64,000 nt of DNA, taken from positions 1 through 64,000 of the forward strand of contig DYFK01000012.1 of the NCBI GenBank assembly GCA_020725265.1, given 5' to 3'. Positions 27,391-36,081 of the stretch are shown here, piece by piece. The first letter of the stretch is position 1. The number at the start of each line of letters is the position of its first letter. Source of the stretch: Hydrogenophilus sp. GTDB lineage: Bacteria > Pseudomonadota > Gammaproteobacteria > Burkholderiales > Thiobacillaceae. The notes beneath the pieces are model-generated. The model was not told where the DNA came from, ran no database searches, and saw only the letters and a list, made by a program, of their open reading frames with translations. The translations under genes and the position numbers were made by a program.

Positions 27391-28703
27391 TGTCGGGTCG
27401 AGCGCCAGCGGTCGCGATCGCCTCCGCGCGCCGGATCGCCGCCGATCTGGTCAACGCCGTGCTCATCGACGGGCGCGGACTGACCCAGGCCCTGACCCGC
27501 TCGCGCGCCGATCATGCCGACCCGCGCGCGCTGGCGGCCGCCCAGAGTCTGGCCTACGGCACCCTGCGCGAGGCCGGTCGGCTGCGCCATTTCCTTGCCA
27601 GCCTGACCGGCAAGCCGCCGGAACCGGCCGAGCTGACCGGCCATCTGCTGGTCGGCCTGCACGAACTGGATGCCGGACTCAGCCCGGACTACGCGGCGGT
27701 CAACGAAACCGTCGCCGCCGCCGCCAACCGGTTCCCGTTCGCGCGCGGCTTCGTCAACGCCGTGCTGCGCAACTTCCAGCGTCGGCGCGCGGCGCTTGAC
27801 CAGAATCTGCCGGAACAGGCGCGCTGGAATTTCCCGGGCTGGTGGCTGGCGCGACTGCGCGCCGAATATCCGGACGACTGGCGGAGCATTGTCGAAATCC
27901 AGAACCAGCCGCCGCCGATGACCCTGCGCGTCAACCAACGCCGGAGTTCGCTCGACGACTACCGTGCCGAACTGCGAAACGCCGGCCTCGACCACGGGAT
28001 CGGCGGCGACTGGTGGCCAAGCACGGGGCCGCTCCCGGCCCTGATCCTGGCGCGGCCGCTGCCGGTCGCCGATCTGCCCGGTTTCGCCGACGGCCGCGTC
28101 TCGGTGCAGGATCTCGGCGCCCAGGCGGCCGTGCCGCTGCTCGAAGCCGGCAACGGCATGCGCGTGCTCGACGCCTGCGCGGCGCCCGGCGGCAAGACCG
28201 GCCACCTGCTGGAACTGGCCGACCTCGACCTGACCGCGCTCGACCGCGATGAAATCCGTCTGCGCCGGGTGCGCGACAATCTCGACCGCCTCGGTCTCGC
28301 CGGCGCCCGGCTGATCGCCGCCGACGCTGGCGCGCCGGCGACCTGGTGGGATGGCCGACCGTTCGACCGCATCCTGCTCGACGCGCCCTGCACCGCTTCC
28401 GGCGTCGTCCGCCGGCACCCGGACGGCAAGTGGCTCAAGCTTGCGGACGATGCGCAACAACTGGCCGGGCAACAATCCCGCCTGCTGGAAGCGTTATGGC
28501 CGCTGCTGAAGCCGGGTGGCAGAATGCTTTACGCTACCTGTAGTCTGTTCCGCGCGGAAAATGCCGGTCAGATCCAGGCTTTTCTCTCCCGACACCCCGA
28601 CGCCCGCCGCGAACCGATCCACCTCCCCGGGATGCGCGAAGGCCAATGGCTGCCCGGCCCGGACATGGATGGCTTCTTTTATGCCCGCCTGCTCAAGACG
28701 TGA
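27390..28703 (+). CDS. rsmB: 16S rRNA (cytosine-967-C5)-methyltransferase
   Basis: A 437-residue SAM-dependent RNA methyltransferase. A NusB-like RNA-binding domain occupies about 1-145. The catalytic domain has SAM motif DACAAPGGKTGHLLEL, motif IV LLDAPCTASGVVRRHPD with the helper Cys, and motif VI YATCSLF with the catalytic Cys. It overlaps the DUF4390 gene by 23 bases. The rsmB-DUF4390-ntrY-ntrX order is typical of Betaproteobacteria. Confidence 0.95.
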   Translation: MSGRAPAVAIASARRIAADLVNAVLIDGRGLTQALTRSRADHADPRALAAAQSLAYGTLREAGRLRHFLASLTGKPPEPAELTGHLLVGLHELDAGLSPDYAAVNETVAAAANRFPFARGFVNAVLRNFQRRRAALDQNLPEQARWNFPGWWLARLRAEYPDDWRSIVEIQNQPPPMTLRVNQRRSSLDDYRAELRNAGLDHGIGGDWWPSTGPLPALILARPLPVADLPGFADGRVSVQDLGAQAAVPLLEAGNGMRVLDACAAPGGKTGHLLELADLDLTALDRDEIRLRRVRDNLDRLGLAGARLIAADAGAPATWWDGRPFDRILLDAPCTASGVVRRHPDGKWLKLADDAQQLAGQQSRLLEALWPLLKPGGRMLYATCSLFRAENAGQIQAFLSRHPDARREPIHLPGMREGQWLPGPDMDGFFYARLLKT

Positions 28704-29250
28704 CTTCCTGCGCGCCGCCACCGCCCTGGCGGTGCTGGCTTGCGCGCCGGCCGCGCGGGCGGCGGAGGGCATCGTCCCCGGCAACCTCGATGTCGTCCAG
28801 AAAGGCGAGTTCTTCCAGATCTCCGGCGGTTTCACCATCGAGCTTTCGGAAACCCTGGAAAAGGCGCTCACGCGCGGCGTGCAGCTGACCTTCGTGCAGG
28901 CGGTGGAGGCGGAACGGCTGCGCGACTACTGGCTGTCGGAAAGCCTGGTCGCGCTGGAACGGCCGGTCCGCCTGTCCTACAACGCCCTGTTGCGCCAGTA
29001 TTACGTCAGCCTGGCCGGCGTTTCCTCCAGCCACGACGGCCTTGCCGAGGCGCTGCGCGCGGTCGGTGACCTGCGCGACTGGAGCGTGCTCAACGTCCGT
29101 CAGATGAAAAAGAAGTCGAGCTACCGCGCCTATGTCCGCATGTACCTGGACATCGCCCAACTGCCGAAGCCGCTCCAGGTCAACGCGCTGGCCTCGTCGG
29201 CGCGCTGGCAGCTCGATTCGGGCTGGCGGGAACTCCCGTTCAAGTACTGA
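28681..29250 (+). CDS. DUF4390 secreted protein
   Basis: A 189-residue exported protein. The N-terminus MPACSRRDFLRAATALAVLA has a twin-arginine-like RRDFL motif and a hydrophobic stretch ending in AARA. The body shows LSETLEKALTRGVQLTFVQA and VSLAGVSSSHDGLAEALRAV, as in DUF4390 proteins found upstream of ntrY homologues. The function is unknown; conserved linkage suggests a role connected with the kinase downstream. The ATG at 28681 lies inside the rsmB end. Confidence 0.85.
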   Translation: MPACSRRDFLRAATALAVLACAPAARAAEGIVPGNLDVVQKGEFFQISGGFTIELSETLEKALTRGVQLTFVQAVEAERLRDYWLSESLVALERPVRLSYNALLRQYYVSLAGVSSSHDGLAEALRAVGDLRDWSVLNVRQMKKKSSYRAYVRMYLDIAQLPKPLQVNALASSARWQLDSGWRELPFKY

Positions 29251-29263
29251 ACGGCGCCGCGCG

Positions 29264-31396
29264 ATGATCTATCTGGTCGCCGCCAGCCTGCTGCTCGGGT
29301 CCGCCCTGATCGTGCTGCTGGTGGCGGCCGCCGACAACACCGCGTTCCTGGCCGAATACCTGTCGTCGCTGTTGCTGATGACCCTGGCCGGCGCGCTCGG
29401 TCTGGTCGTGCTGATCGGCTACCAGGCCAGCGTGCTGCTGCGCCGCATCCGCGCTGGCGTGTTCGGCGCCAAGCTGACCGCGCGCATGTTCGTGATCATC
29501 AGCCTGATGGCGCTGGTACCGGGCATCGTCGTCTACGGCGTTTCCGTCCAGTTCCTGGTGCGCTCGATCGAATCCTGGTTCGACGTGCGCATGGAAACCG
29601 CGCTGGAAGGCGGCCTCGCGCTCGGCCGCTCGGCGCTCGAGCATGTGCAGCGCGACGTCGTCCGCAAGGCCGAGGCGATGGCCGCCGATCTGGCCGACCT
29701 GCCCGCGCTGTTGCAACCGGACCGGCTCGACGAGCTGCGGGAAAAGAATGGCCTGCAGGAAGCCAGCCTGCTCGACGGTGGTGGCCGGCTGATCGGTTTC
29801 GCATCGGCCAGCCGCGCCAACCTGCTGCCCGCCGCGCCCGATCAGGGCGCGCTCTGGCAGGCGCGCCAGGGCCAGCCCTGGTCGCGCCTGGAAGCGACCG
29901 AGGATGGCGGCATCAAGGTGCATGTGGTGGCCCCGGTCAGCCTGATTGCCCTCAACGAGCGCCTGCGCCTGCTCCAGGTGATCCAGCCAATCCCCAGCCA
30001 GTTGGCGCAGGACGCGCTCCAGGTCGAGAACGCCCGCCAGAGTTATCAGGAACTGCTGCTGTCCCGACTCGGGCTCAAGCGCCTGTACGGCATCTCCCTG
30101 ACCCTGGCGCTGACCCTGGCGCTGTTCTCGGCGCTCAGTCTGGCTTTCGTCATTTCCGAGCGCATGGCCGCGCCGCTGCGCGCGCTGGCGCGCGGCACCC
30201 GGGCGGTGGCGCGTGGCGATTTCACCCAGGTGCACGCGGTTTCCAGCCGGGACGAACTGGGCATGCTCACCCATTCGTTCAACCGCATGACCCGGCAACT
30301 GGCCGACGCCCGCGTCGCCGCCAACGAAAGCCGCGACAAGCTGCTGGAAGCCAACGCCTACCTGGAAGGCGTGCTGGCCAGCGTCACCGCTGGCGTGGTC
30401 ACGCTCGAACACGACCTGCGCGTGCGCCTGGCCAATCCGGCCGTGCTCGATCTGCTCGGCCTCGACCGCGCCGACGCCGAGGGACGGCCGCTCGCCGGAT
30501 GGGGTGGAGCGGACACCGGCCTGCGTCAATTCGCCGAAACCATGGCCCGGCATTTCCAGGAGTCGCCGGTCCGACCCTGGCACCAGCAGGTGGAACTGGA
30601 CACCGCCCACGGCACCCGCATCCTGCTGGCGCGCGGCACGCCGCTATCGGCGGCGCCGAAGCCGGATTACGTGCTGGTGCTCGACGACGTCACCCAGCTC
30701 ATCCGCGCCCAGCGCGACGCCGCCTGGGGCGAGGCGGCGCGCCGGATGGCGCACGAGATCAAGAACCCGCTGACGCCGATCCAGCTCTCCGCCGAACGCC
30801 TGGAGGCGCGGCTGTCGGACCGGCTCGACCCGGCCAGCCGGGAAACCCTGAGCCGGGCGACGGCGACCATCGTCGGCCAGGTGGCGACCCTGAAAGGCCT
30901 GGTCGACGCCTTCGCCCAATATGCCCGGCTGCCGTCGCCGCGCATCGAGCGGGTCGACCTCAACGCGTTGATCCGCGAGGTGCTCGGCCTGTACGAGGCG
31001 AACGCGCCCATCGAACTCGACCTGGCGCCGGAACTGCCGCCGGTCGCCGGCGACCCGGCCCTGCTCGGGCAGGTGCTGGTCAATCTGGTCAAGAACGCCC
31101 AGGAAGCCCTGTCCGAAACCGCCGAACCGCGCATCCGTGTCGCTTCCGCGCGCGAAGGCGAGCGCATCGTCCTGACCGTGGAGGACAATGGCGCCGGTTT
31201 CCCGGAAGAACTGAAGGGGCGCATGTTCGAACCCTATGCCACCACCAAGCCCAAGGGCACCGGCCTGGGCTTGCCGGTGGTGAAGAAGATCATCGAAGAG
31301 CACCATGGCGACATCGAGGTGCGGAATCTCGCGAGCGGCGGCGCCCATATCGGCGTATCCCTGCCCGCACTGGCTTTGGAGGTGAGCAATGCCTGA
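29264..31396 (+). CDS. NtrY-like sensor histidine kinase
   Basis: Membrane kinase of 710 residues. Two N-terminal helices (about 1-22 and 38-60) and a third near 85-105 are followed by a periplasmic region, a further helix (LTLALTLALFSALSLAFVIS), HAMP (ERMAAPLRALARGTRAVARG), a PAS domain and the kinase core with H-box MAHEIKNPLTPIQLS, NAQEA, DNGAGFPEE and GTGLGLPVVKK. Overlaps the response regulator gene by 8 bases. The start at 29264 follows the DUF4390 stop by 13 bases. Confidence 0.92.
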   Translation: MIYLVAASLLLGSALIVLLVAAADNTAFLAEYLSSLLLMTLAGALGLVVLIGYQASVLLRRIRAGVFGAKLTARMFVIISLMALVPGIVVYGVSVQFLVRSIESWFDVRMETALEGGLALGRSALEHVQRDVVRKAEAMAADLADLPALLQPDRLDELREKNGLQEASLLDGGGRLIGFASASRANLLPAAPDQGALWQARQGQPWSRLEATEDGGIKVHVVAPVSLIALNERLRLLQVIQPIPSQLAQDALQVENARQSYQELLLSRLGLKRLYGISLTLALTLALFSALSLAFVISERMAAPLRALARGTRAVARGDFTQVHAVSSRDELGMLTHSFNRMTRQLADARVAANESRDKLLEANAYLEGVLASVTAGVVTLEHDLRVRLANPAVLDLLGLDRADAEGRPLAGWGGADTGLRQFAETMARHFQESPVRPWHQQVELDTAHGTRILLARGTPLSAAPKPDYVLVLDDVTQLIRAQRDAAWGEAARRMAHEIKNPLTPIQLSAERLEARLSDRLDPASRETLSRATATIVGQVATLKGLVDAFAQYARLPSPRIERVDLNALIREVLGLYEANAPIELDLAPELPPVAGDPALLGQVLVNLVKNAQEALSETAEPRIRVASAREGERIVLTVEDNGAGFPEELKGRMFEPYATTKPKGTGLGLPVVKKIIEEHHGDIEVRNLASGGAHIGVSLPALALEVSNA

Positions 31397-32651
31397 AATA
31401 CTGGTGGTGGACGACGAACCCGGCATCCGCGAGTTGATGCGGGAAATCCTCGAGGAAGAGGGCTTCGAGGTGCGCATGGCCGAGCATGGCGCGGCCGCGC
31501 GCGCGGCGCTCGACGACAAGGTGCCGGACCTGGTCCTGCTCGACATCTGGATGCCCGACGTCGATGGCGTCAGCCTGCTCAAGGAATGGAAGACGCAGGG
31601 GCGGCTGACCATGCCGGTGGTGATGATGTCCGGCCACGGCACCGTCCATACCGCGGTCGAGGCGACCCGGCTGGGCGCCTTCGACTACCTGGAAAAGCCG
31701 GTGTCCTACAAGCAGTTGCTGGATACCGTGCGCAAGGCCCTGGAAACCCGGCGACCGCGGCCGATCACTTCCGGCAGCCTGGGAGCGCTGGGCCAGGGCG
31801 AGGCGATCCGCCGCCTGACCCAGCGGCTCAACCTCGCCGCCAGCGCCGGCCTGCCGCTGTTGCTGCTGACCCGGCCCGGCATCGGCGAGGAAATCGTCGC
31901 CCGCTTCATGACGCCGCCGGACGGCCCGTTCCTGCGCGTCGACGAACCCGGCCAGCTCGCCGACCGACCGACCGACCTGCTCGCGCGCGCCAAGAATGGT
32001 CTGGTCTACGTCCCCGATCTGGTCGCGCTGTCGACCATGCAGCAACGCGGCCTGGCGCTGCTGATCGCGCGCCGCGCGGAATTCGGCGCGCGCGTGGTCG
32101 CCGCCAGCCAGCAGCCGCTCGCGCACCTGCTCGCCGATGGCCGCGTACTCCAGGATCTGCACGACCAGCTCGCCCACGCGGTGGTCGAACTGCCGACCCT
32201 GGCCGAGCGGCGCGAGGACATTCCAGCGCTGGCCACGCGCTTGCTGGAAGACGCCTGCGCGCGTCTGCTGGTGCCGCCCCGGCCGTTGAGCGAGGGCGCG
32301 CTCGCCGCCCTGTGCGCGCATGACTGGCCCGGCAACCTGGCCGAGCTGGAGGCGGTGGTCGGGCGCCTGGCCCTGGAAACCGGCGAGGGCGCCATCGAAA
32401 CCGCGGTGGTGACCGCCATGCTCGGCCGCGAGGAGGCCGAAACCGGGCGGACCGGCGTCGACCTGATGCTGCACCTGCCGCTCAAGGACGCCCGCGAGGC
32501 GTTCGAACGCGCCTATCTGGAAGCGCTGCTGACCGAATGCGGCTGGGCCATGAGCAAGACCGCCGAACGCGCCGGCCTGGACCGCACCAACCTGTATCGC
32601 AAGGTCAAGCAACTCGGCATCGAGGCGCCCGGCCGCGACAGGGAATCATGA
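31389..32651 (+). CDS. NtrX-like response regulator with degenerate AAA+ domain
   Basis: A 420-residue regulator. The receiver is intact (EILVVDDEPGIRELMRE, acceptor in LVLLDIWMPDVDG). The central region aligns in order with NtrC-type AAA+ domains but the key motifs are lost: the Walker A slot reads LLTRPGIGEEIV, no GAFTGA loop is present, and the Walker B slot reads GLVYVPDLVAL. The C-terminal Fis-type HTH is intact (MSKTAERAGLDRTNLYRKVK). It therefore probably cannot hydrolyse ATP or open sigma-54 promoters and may act as a simple DNA-binding regulator. NtrX of Neisseria is known to lack GAFTGA too. Confidence 0.88.
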   Translation: MPEILVVDDEPGIRELMREILEEEGFEVRMAEHGAAARAALDDKVPDLVLLDIWMPDVDGVSLLKEWKTQGRLTMPVVMMSGHGTVHTAVEATRLGAFDYLEKPVSYKQLLDTVRKALETRRPRPITSGSLGALGQGEAIRRLTQRLNLAASAGLPLLLLTRPGIGEEIVARFMTPPDGPFLRVDEPGQLADRPTDLLARAKNGLVYVPDLVALSTMQQRGLALLIARRAEFGARVVAASQQPLAHLLADGRVLQDLHDQLAHAVVELPTLAERREDIPALATRLLEDACARLLVPPRPLSEGALAALCAHDWPGNLAELEAVVGRLALETGEGAIETAVVTAMLGREEAETGRTGVDLMLHLPLKDAREAFERAYLEALLTECGWAMSKTAERAGLDRTNLYRKVKQLGIEAPGRDRES

Positions 32652-34021
32652 AGATCATCGTGCTCGGAGCCGGCCAGGTCGGCTCCAACCTGGCCGAGCA
32701 TCTGGTGCGCGAGGGCAACGACCTGACCGTCGTCGACATCGACGCCGACAAGCTCGCCGCGCTACAGGACCGTTTCGACCTGCGCACGGTGTGCGGCCAG
32801 GCCTCGCATCCCTCGATCCTCAAGCAGGCCGGCGCCGATGACGCCGACATGCTGGTGGCGGTGACCCTCAACGACGAAACCAACATCGTCGCCTGCAAGC
32901 TGGCCGGCACGCTGTTCAACATTCCGACCAAGATCGCCCGCATCCGCGCGATCGATTACATGAAGCATCCGCTGCTGTTCGAGGCGGAGCATTTCGGCGT
33001 CGACCACGTCATCGCGCCGGAGCAGGAAATCACCGACTACCTGCGCAAGCTGATCGATTACCCGGAAGCGCTCCAGGTGGTCGACTTCGGCGGTGGCCGC
33101 GCCCGTCTGGTGGCGATGAAGGCACGCGCCGGCGGTCCCCTGGTCGGCCATGAACTGCGCGACCTGCAAAAACACCTGCCCGGCCTGGACGCGCGCGTCG
33201 CCGCCATCTTCCGGCGCGACCGCACCATCGTCCCCGAGGGTCGCACGGTGATCCAGGACAGCGACGAGATCTTCTTCATCGCCGCCACCGAGAACATCCG
33301 CGCGGTCATGAAGGAAATGCGTCGGGGCGACAAGAGCGTGCGCCGGGTCATGATCGCCGGCGGCGGCAACATCGGCCAGCGCCTGGCGCGCAGCCTGGAA
33401 TCCGATTACGAGGTCAAGCTGATCGACCGCAACAAGAAGAACACCGAACGCCTGGCGCGCACCCTGAACAGCACGCTGGTGCTGACCGGCGACGCCACCG
33501 ACGAGGATCTGCTGTTGCAGGAGAACATCGAGGACATGGACGTGTTCTGCGCGCTGACCAACGACGACGAGGACAACATCATGTCCGCCCTGCTGGCCAA
33601 GCGCCTGGGCGCCAGGAAAGTCGTCGCCCTGATCAACCGCGCCACCTACGTCGACCTGTTGCAGGGCGGCGAGATCGACATCGCGCTGTCGCCGGCGCAG
33701 GCCACCATCGGCCCGCTGCTCACCCACATCCGTCGTGGCGACATGGCCGTGGTGCACAGCCTGCGCCGGGGCGCGGCCGAGGCGCTGGAAGCGGTGGTGC
33801 ACGGCGACGCCCGCGCCTCCAAGCTGGTCGGCCGGCGCATCGAGCAGATCGAGTTGCCCGAGGGCGTCAGCATCGGCGCCATCCTGCGCGGCGACAAGGT
33901 CACCATCGCCCATCACGACTCGATCATCGAGTCCGGCGATCACCTGATCCTGTTCGTACCCAACAAACGCATGATTCCCAAGGTCGAGAAGCTGTTCCAG
34001 GTCGGACTCGGGTTCTTCTGA
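32648..34021 (+). CDS. trkA: Trk potassium uptake regulatory protein TrkA
   Basis: A 457-residue cytosolic gating protein with two RCK-N/RCK-C pairs. The first nucleotide-binding site is VLGAGQVGSNLAEHL, the second AGGGNIGQRLARSLES. It binds NAD(H) and controls the TrkH channel, encoded next with a one-base overlap (TGATG). It begins in an ATGA overlap with the NtrX-like gene. Confidence 0.95.
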   Translation: MKIIVLGAGQVGSNLAEHLVREGNDLTVVDIDADKLAALQDRFDLRTVCGQASHPSILKQAGADDADMLVAVTLNDETNIVACKLAGTLFNIPTKIARIRAIDYMKHPLLFEAEHFGVDHVIAPEQEITDYLRKLIDYPEALQVVDFGGGRARLVAMKARAGGPLVGHELRDLQKHLPGLDARVAAIFRRDRTIVPEGRTVIQDSDEIFFIAATENIRAVMKEMRRGDKSVRRVMIAGGGNIGQRLARSLESDYEVKLIDRNKKNTERLARTLNSTLVLTGDATDEDLLLQENIEDMDVFCALTNDDEDNIMSALLAKRLGARKVVALINRATYVDLLQGGEIDIALSPAQATIGPLLTHIRRGDMAVVHSLRRGAAEALEAVVHGDARASKLVGRRIEQIELPEGVSIGAILRGDKVTIAHHDSIIESGDHLILFVPNKRMIPKVEKLFQVGLGFF

Positions 34022-35481
34022 TGCTGCGTCGCGTTTTCCCGCTCCTGCACGTGCTGGGCATGATCATCGCCGTGTTCGGCCTGTCCATGCTGGTGCCGCT
34101 GGCCCTGTCCGAATTCACCCGCGACGGCGCCGAGCGCGCCTACGACCATGCCGCGCTGATCACCATCGGCGCCGGTCTGGTCATGTGGCTGGCGGGCCGG
34201 CGCTGGAAACGCGAGCTGAAGATGCGCGACGGCATCCTGCTGGTGGTGCTGACCTGGACGCTGCTGCCCGGCTTCGCGGCGTTGCCGCTGTTGTTCCACC
34301 TGCCCGACCTGGTCGTCGCCGACGCCTATTTCGAGGCCATGTCGGGGCTGACCGCGACCGGAGCCACCGTCCTGTCCGGACTCGACGACCTGCCCAACTC
34401 GATCAACCTCTGGCGCGCGCAACTGCACTGGATCGGCGGCCTCGGCATCATCGTGCTGGTGGTCGCCATCCTGCCGCTGCTCGGTGTCGGCGGCCGCCAG
34501 ATGTTCAAGGCGGAAACGCCGACGCCGATGAAGGATCAGAAACTGACGCCGCGCGTGGCGGAAACCGCCAAGGGCCTGTGGGTGGTCTACATCGGGCTGA
34601 CCATCCTCTGCATCGGCGTGCTCTGGGCGCTCGGCATGTCGTTCTTCGACGCCGTCGTGCATGCCTTCTCGGTGATGGGCCTGGGTGGCTTTTCCTCGCA
34701 CGACGCCAGCCTGGGCTACTTCGATTCCGTGGCCATCGAAGTCGCCGTCGGCATCTTCGCCCTGATCGCCGGCATCAACTTCGCCACCCATTTCGCCGCG
34801 CTGCGCGGCCGCAGCCTGCTGTCCTACCGGCACGATCCGGAAATCCGCTGGTTCTTCGGCTTCGTGCTGCTCAGCGGCCTGGCGCTGGCGGTATTGCTGT
34901 GGGCGCGCGATTTCTACCTGGATTTTCCGAGCGCGTTGCGCTACGCCGTGTTCAACACCATCTCGGTCGCCACCACGCTCGGCTTCTCCACCACCGACTA
35001 CGGCCAGTGGCCGTTCTTCGCCGGGCTGTGGATGATGTTCCTGTGCAGCTTCTCGACCAGCGCCGGCTCCACCGGCGGCGGCATCAAGATGATGCGCGCC
35101 ATGCTGCTGTACAAGCAGGTGTACCGGGAACTCCAGAAACTGATCCACCCCAACGCCCAGATCCCGATGCGGCTGGGCGAGGCCATCGTGCCCAACAAGA
35201 TCGTCTACGCGGTGCTGGCGTTCATGTTCATCTACGTCGCCTCGATCGTGTCGCTGTCGTTCGTGCTCTCGTTCACCGGCCTCGACGTGCTCACCGCCTT
35301 CTCGGCGGTGGTCGCCTGCATCAACAACACCGGCCCCGGCCTCGGCCAGGTCGGCCCGGCCAGCACCTACGCGGTGCTGTCCGATTTCCAGACCTGGGTA
35401 CTGAGCTTCGCCATGCTGCTCGGCCGCCTGGAACTGTTCACCCTGCTGGTGGTGCTGACGCCGGCATTCTGGCGCAAGTGA
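34021..35481 (+). CDS. trkH: Trk potassium uptake channel TrkH
   Basis: A 486-residue inner-membrane K+ channel protein. Four pore repeats are visible, including MSGLTATGATVLSGL, AFSVMGLGGFSSHDASLGYF, NTISVATTLGFSTTDY and ACINNTGPGLGQVGP, each with the conserved selectivity Gly. The stretch MMFLCSFSTSAGSTGGGIKM is also characteristic of the family. Coupled to trkA. Confidence 0.95.
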   Translation: MLRRVFPLLHVLGMIIAVFGLSMLVPLALSEFTRDGAERAYDHAALITIGAGLVMWLAGRRWKRELKMRDGILLVVLTWTLLPGFAALPLLFHLPDLVVADAYFEAMSGLTATGATVLSGLDDLPNSINLWRAQLHWIGGLGIIVLVVAILPLLGVGGRQMFKAETPTPMKDQKLTPRVAETAKGLWVVYIGLTILCIGVLWALGMSFFDAVVHAFSVMGLGGFSSHDASLGYFDSVAIEVAVGIFALIAGINFATHFAALRGRSLLSYRHDPEIRWFFGFVLLSGLALAVLLWARDFYLDFPSALRYAVFNTISVATTLGFSTTDYGQWPFFAGLWMMFLCSFSTSAGSTGGGIKMMRAMLLYKQVYRELQKLIHPNAQIPMRLGEAIVPNKIVYAVLAFMFIYVASIVSLSFVLSFTGLDVLTAFSAVVACINNTGPGLGQVGPASTYAVLSDFQTWVLSFAMLLGRLELFTLLVVLTPAFWRK

Positions 35482-35495
35482 CCCCCGCATGGCGG

Positions 35496-35521
35496 CACGC
35501 GCCGGCACACGCCGGCGCGTG
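35496..35521 (+). terminator. GC-rich hairpin after trkH
   Basis: Perfect 11-bp stem CACGCGCCGGC/GCCGGCGCGTG with loop ACAC, 15 bases after the trkH stop. No T-run follows, so it may be a Rho-assisted terminator or an mRNA 3' end stabiliser. The rest of the gap to 35646 contains no gene that I can support. Confidence 0.5.
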
Positions 35522-35646
35522 ATCGACGCCACCACCAGCTCCCCCGCTCCGCGTTGCAAAAGACAGCCGGCCCGATCAACCAGGCCGGCGGAATTGCATT
35601 TTTCACCGGACAAAAAACGGTTCGCGATCGTAACCATATGATTAAC

Positions 35647-35678
35647 AAGCAGAATGCATGGTGGCATGCATTCTGCTT
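35647..35678 (+). other. Perfect 14-bp hairpin upstream of the TusA-YeeE operon
   Basis: Stem AAGCAGAATGCATG with its exact complement and loop GTGG. It lies in an AT-richer stretch, 32 bases before the first tusA-like start and directly before a second hairpin. No T-run follows. It could be a dyad operator or an mRNA leader element. Confidence 0.6.
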
Positions 35679-35682
35679 ATGA

Positions 35683-35704
35683 CTCTCCGTCGCTTGGCGG
35701 AGAG
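35683..35704 (+). promoter_or_regulatory. Hairpin sequestering the ribosome binding site of the TusA gene
   Basis: Stem CTCTCCGTC/GGCGGAGAG (9 pairs including one G-U) with loop GCTT. The ribosome binding site GGAGAG (35699-35704) lies wholly within the 3' arm, 5 bases before the ATG at 35710. Such folding would hinder translation unless opened, pointing to leader-level control. That control is inference. Confidence 0.55.
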
Positions 35705-35709
35705 CAAGG

Positions 35710-36036
35710 ATGCAAGCCACCGGCTGGTTTGGCCGATTTCGAGACCGGCGCAGCGGACTGCCCGGGCCGATGCTGCGCGACATCGACGTACCCGGCATCG
35801 GCCGGCTGACGCTGGCGCGCACGGTGGATTGCCTCGGCGCGATGTGCCCGCGTCCGCAACTGCTGACCATGAAGGTACTGGGCGAGGTCCGCGCGGGCGA
35901 CATCATCGAAGTGATCTCGGACAACCCGACCGCGGTCGAGGGTTTTCCGGCGTTGGCGATGGCGCTGAATTGCGCGCATCTGGGCACGGTGCGGGAAACC
36001 GGCCACTGGCGCATGTATCTGCGCAAGAGTCCGTGA
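35710..36036 (+). CDS. TusA-family sulfur carrier, N-terminally extended
   Basis: A 108-residue SirA/TusA-like protein. The core (about 35-108) has DCLGAMCPRPQLLTMKVLG, with the CPxP Cys that carries persulfide, and DIIEVISDNPTAVEGFPALA. About 30 extra N-terminal residues (MQATGWFGRFRDRR...) precede the core; an internal ATG at 35770 is an alternative start, but the GGAGAG site favours 35710. First gene of an operon with a YeeE-type transporter. It probably passes sulfur (or selenium) from the transporter to cytosolic acceptors. Confidence 0.87.
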   Translation: MQATGWFGRFRDRRSGLPGPMLRDIDVPGIGRLTLARTVDCLGAMCPRPQLLTMKVLGEVRAGDIIEVISDNPTAVEGFPALAMALNCAHLGTVRETGHWRMYLRKSP

Positions 36037-36081
36037 ACAAGGGCGGCCCGGGGCGGCCGTCGGTCTGACAAGGAGAAGAGA

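Noticed and set aside
31389-32651. NtrX-like gene as a decaying pseudogene
   Set aside because: The frame is intact, coupled on both sides, and the receiver and HTH keep all key residues, so loss of AAA+ motifs looks like adaptation.
35581-35600. Sigma-54-like GG...TTGC upstream of the TusA operon
   Set aside because: The GG to GC spacing is 13 instead of 12, and sigma-54 promoters do not tolerate this.
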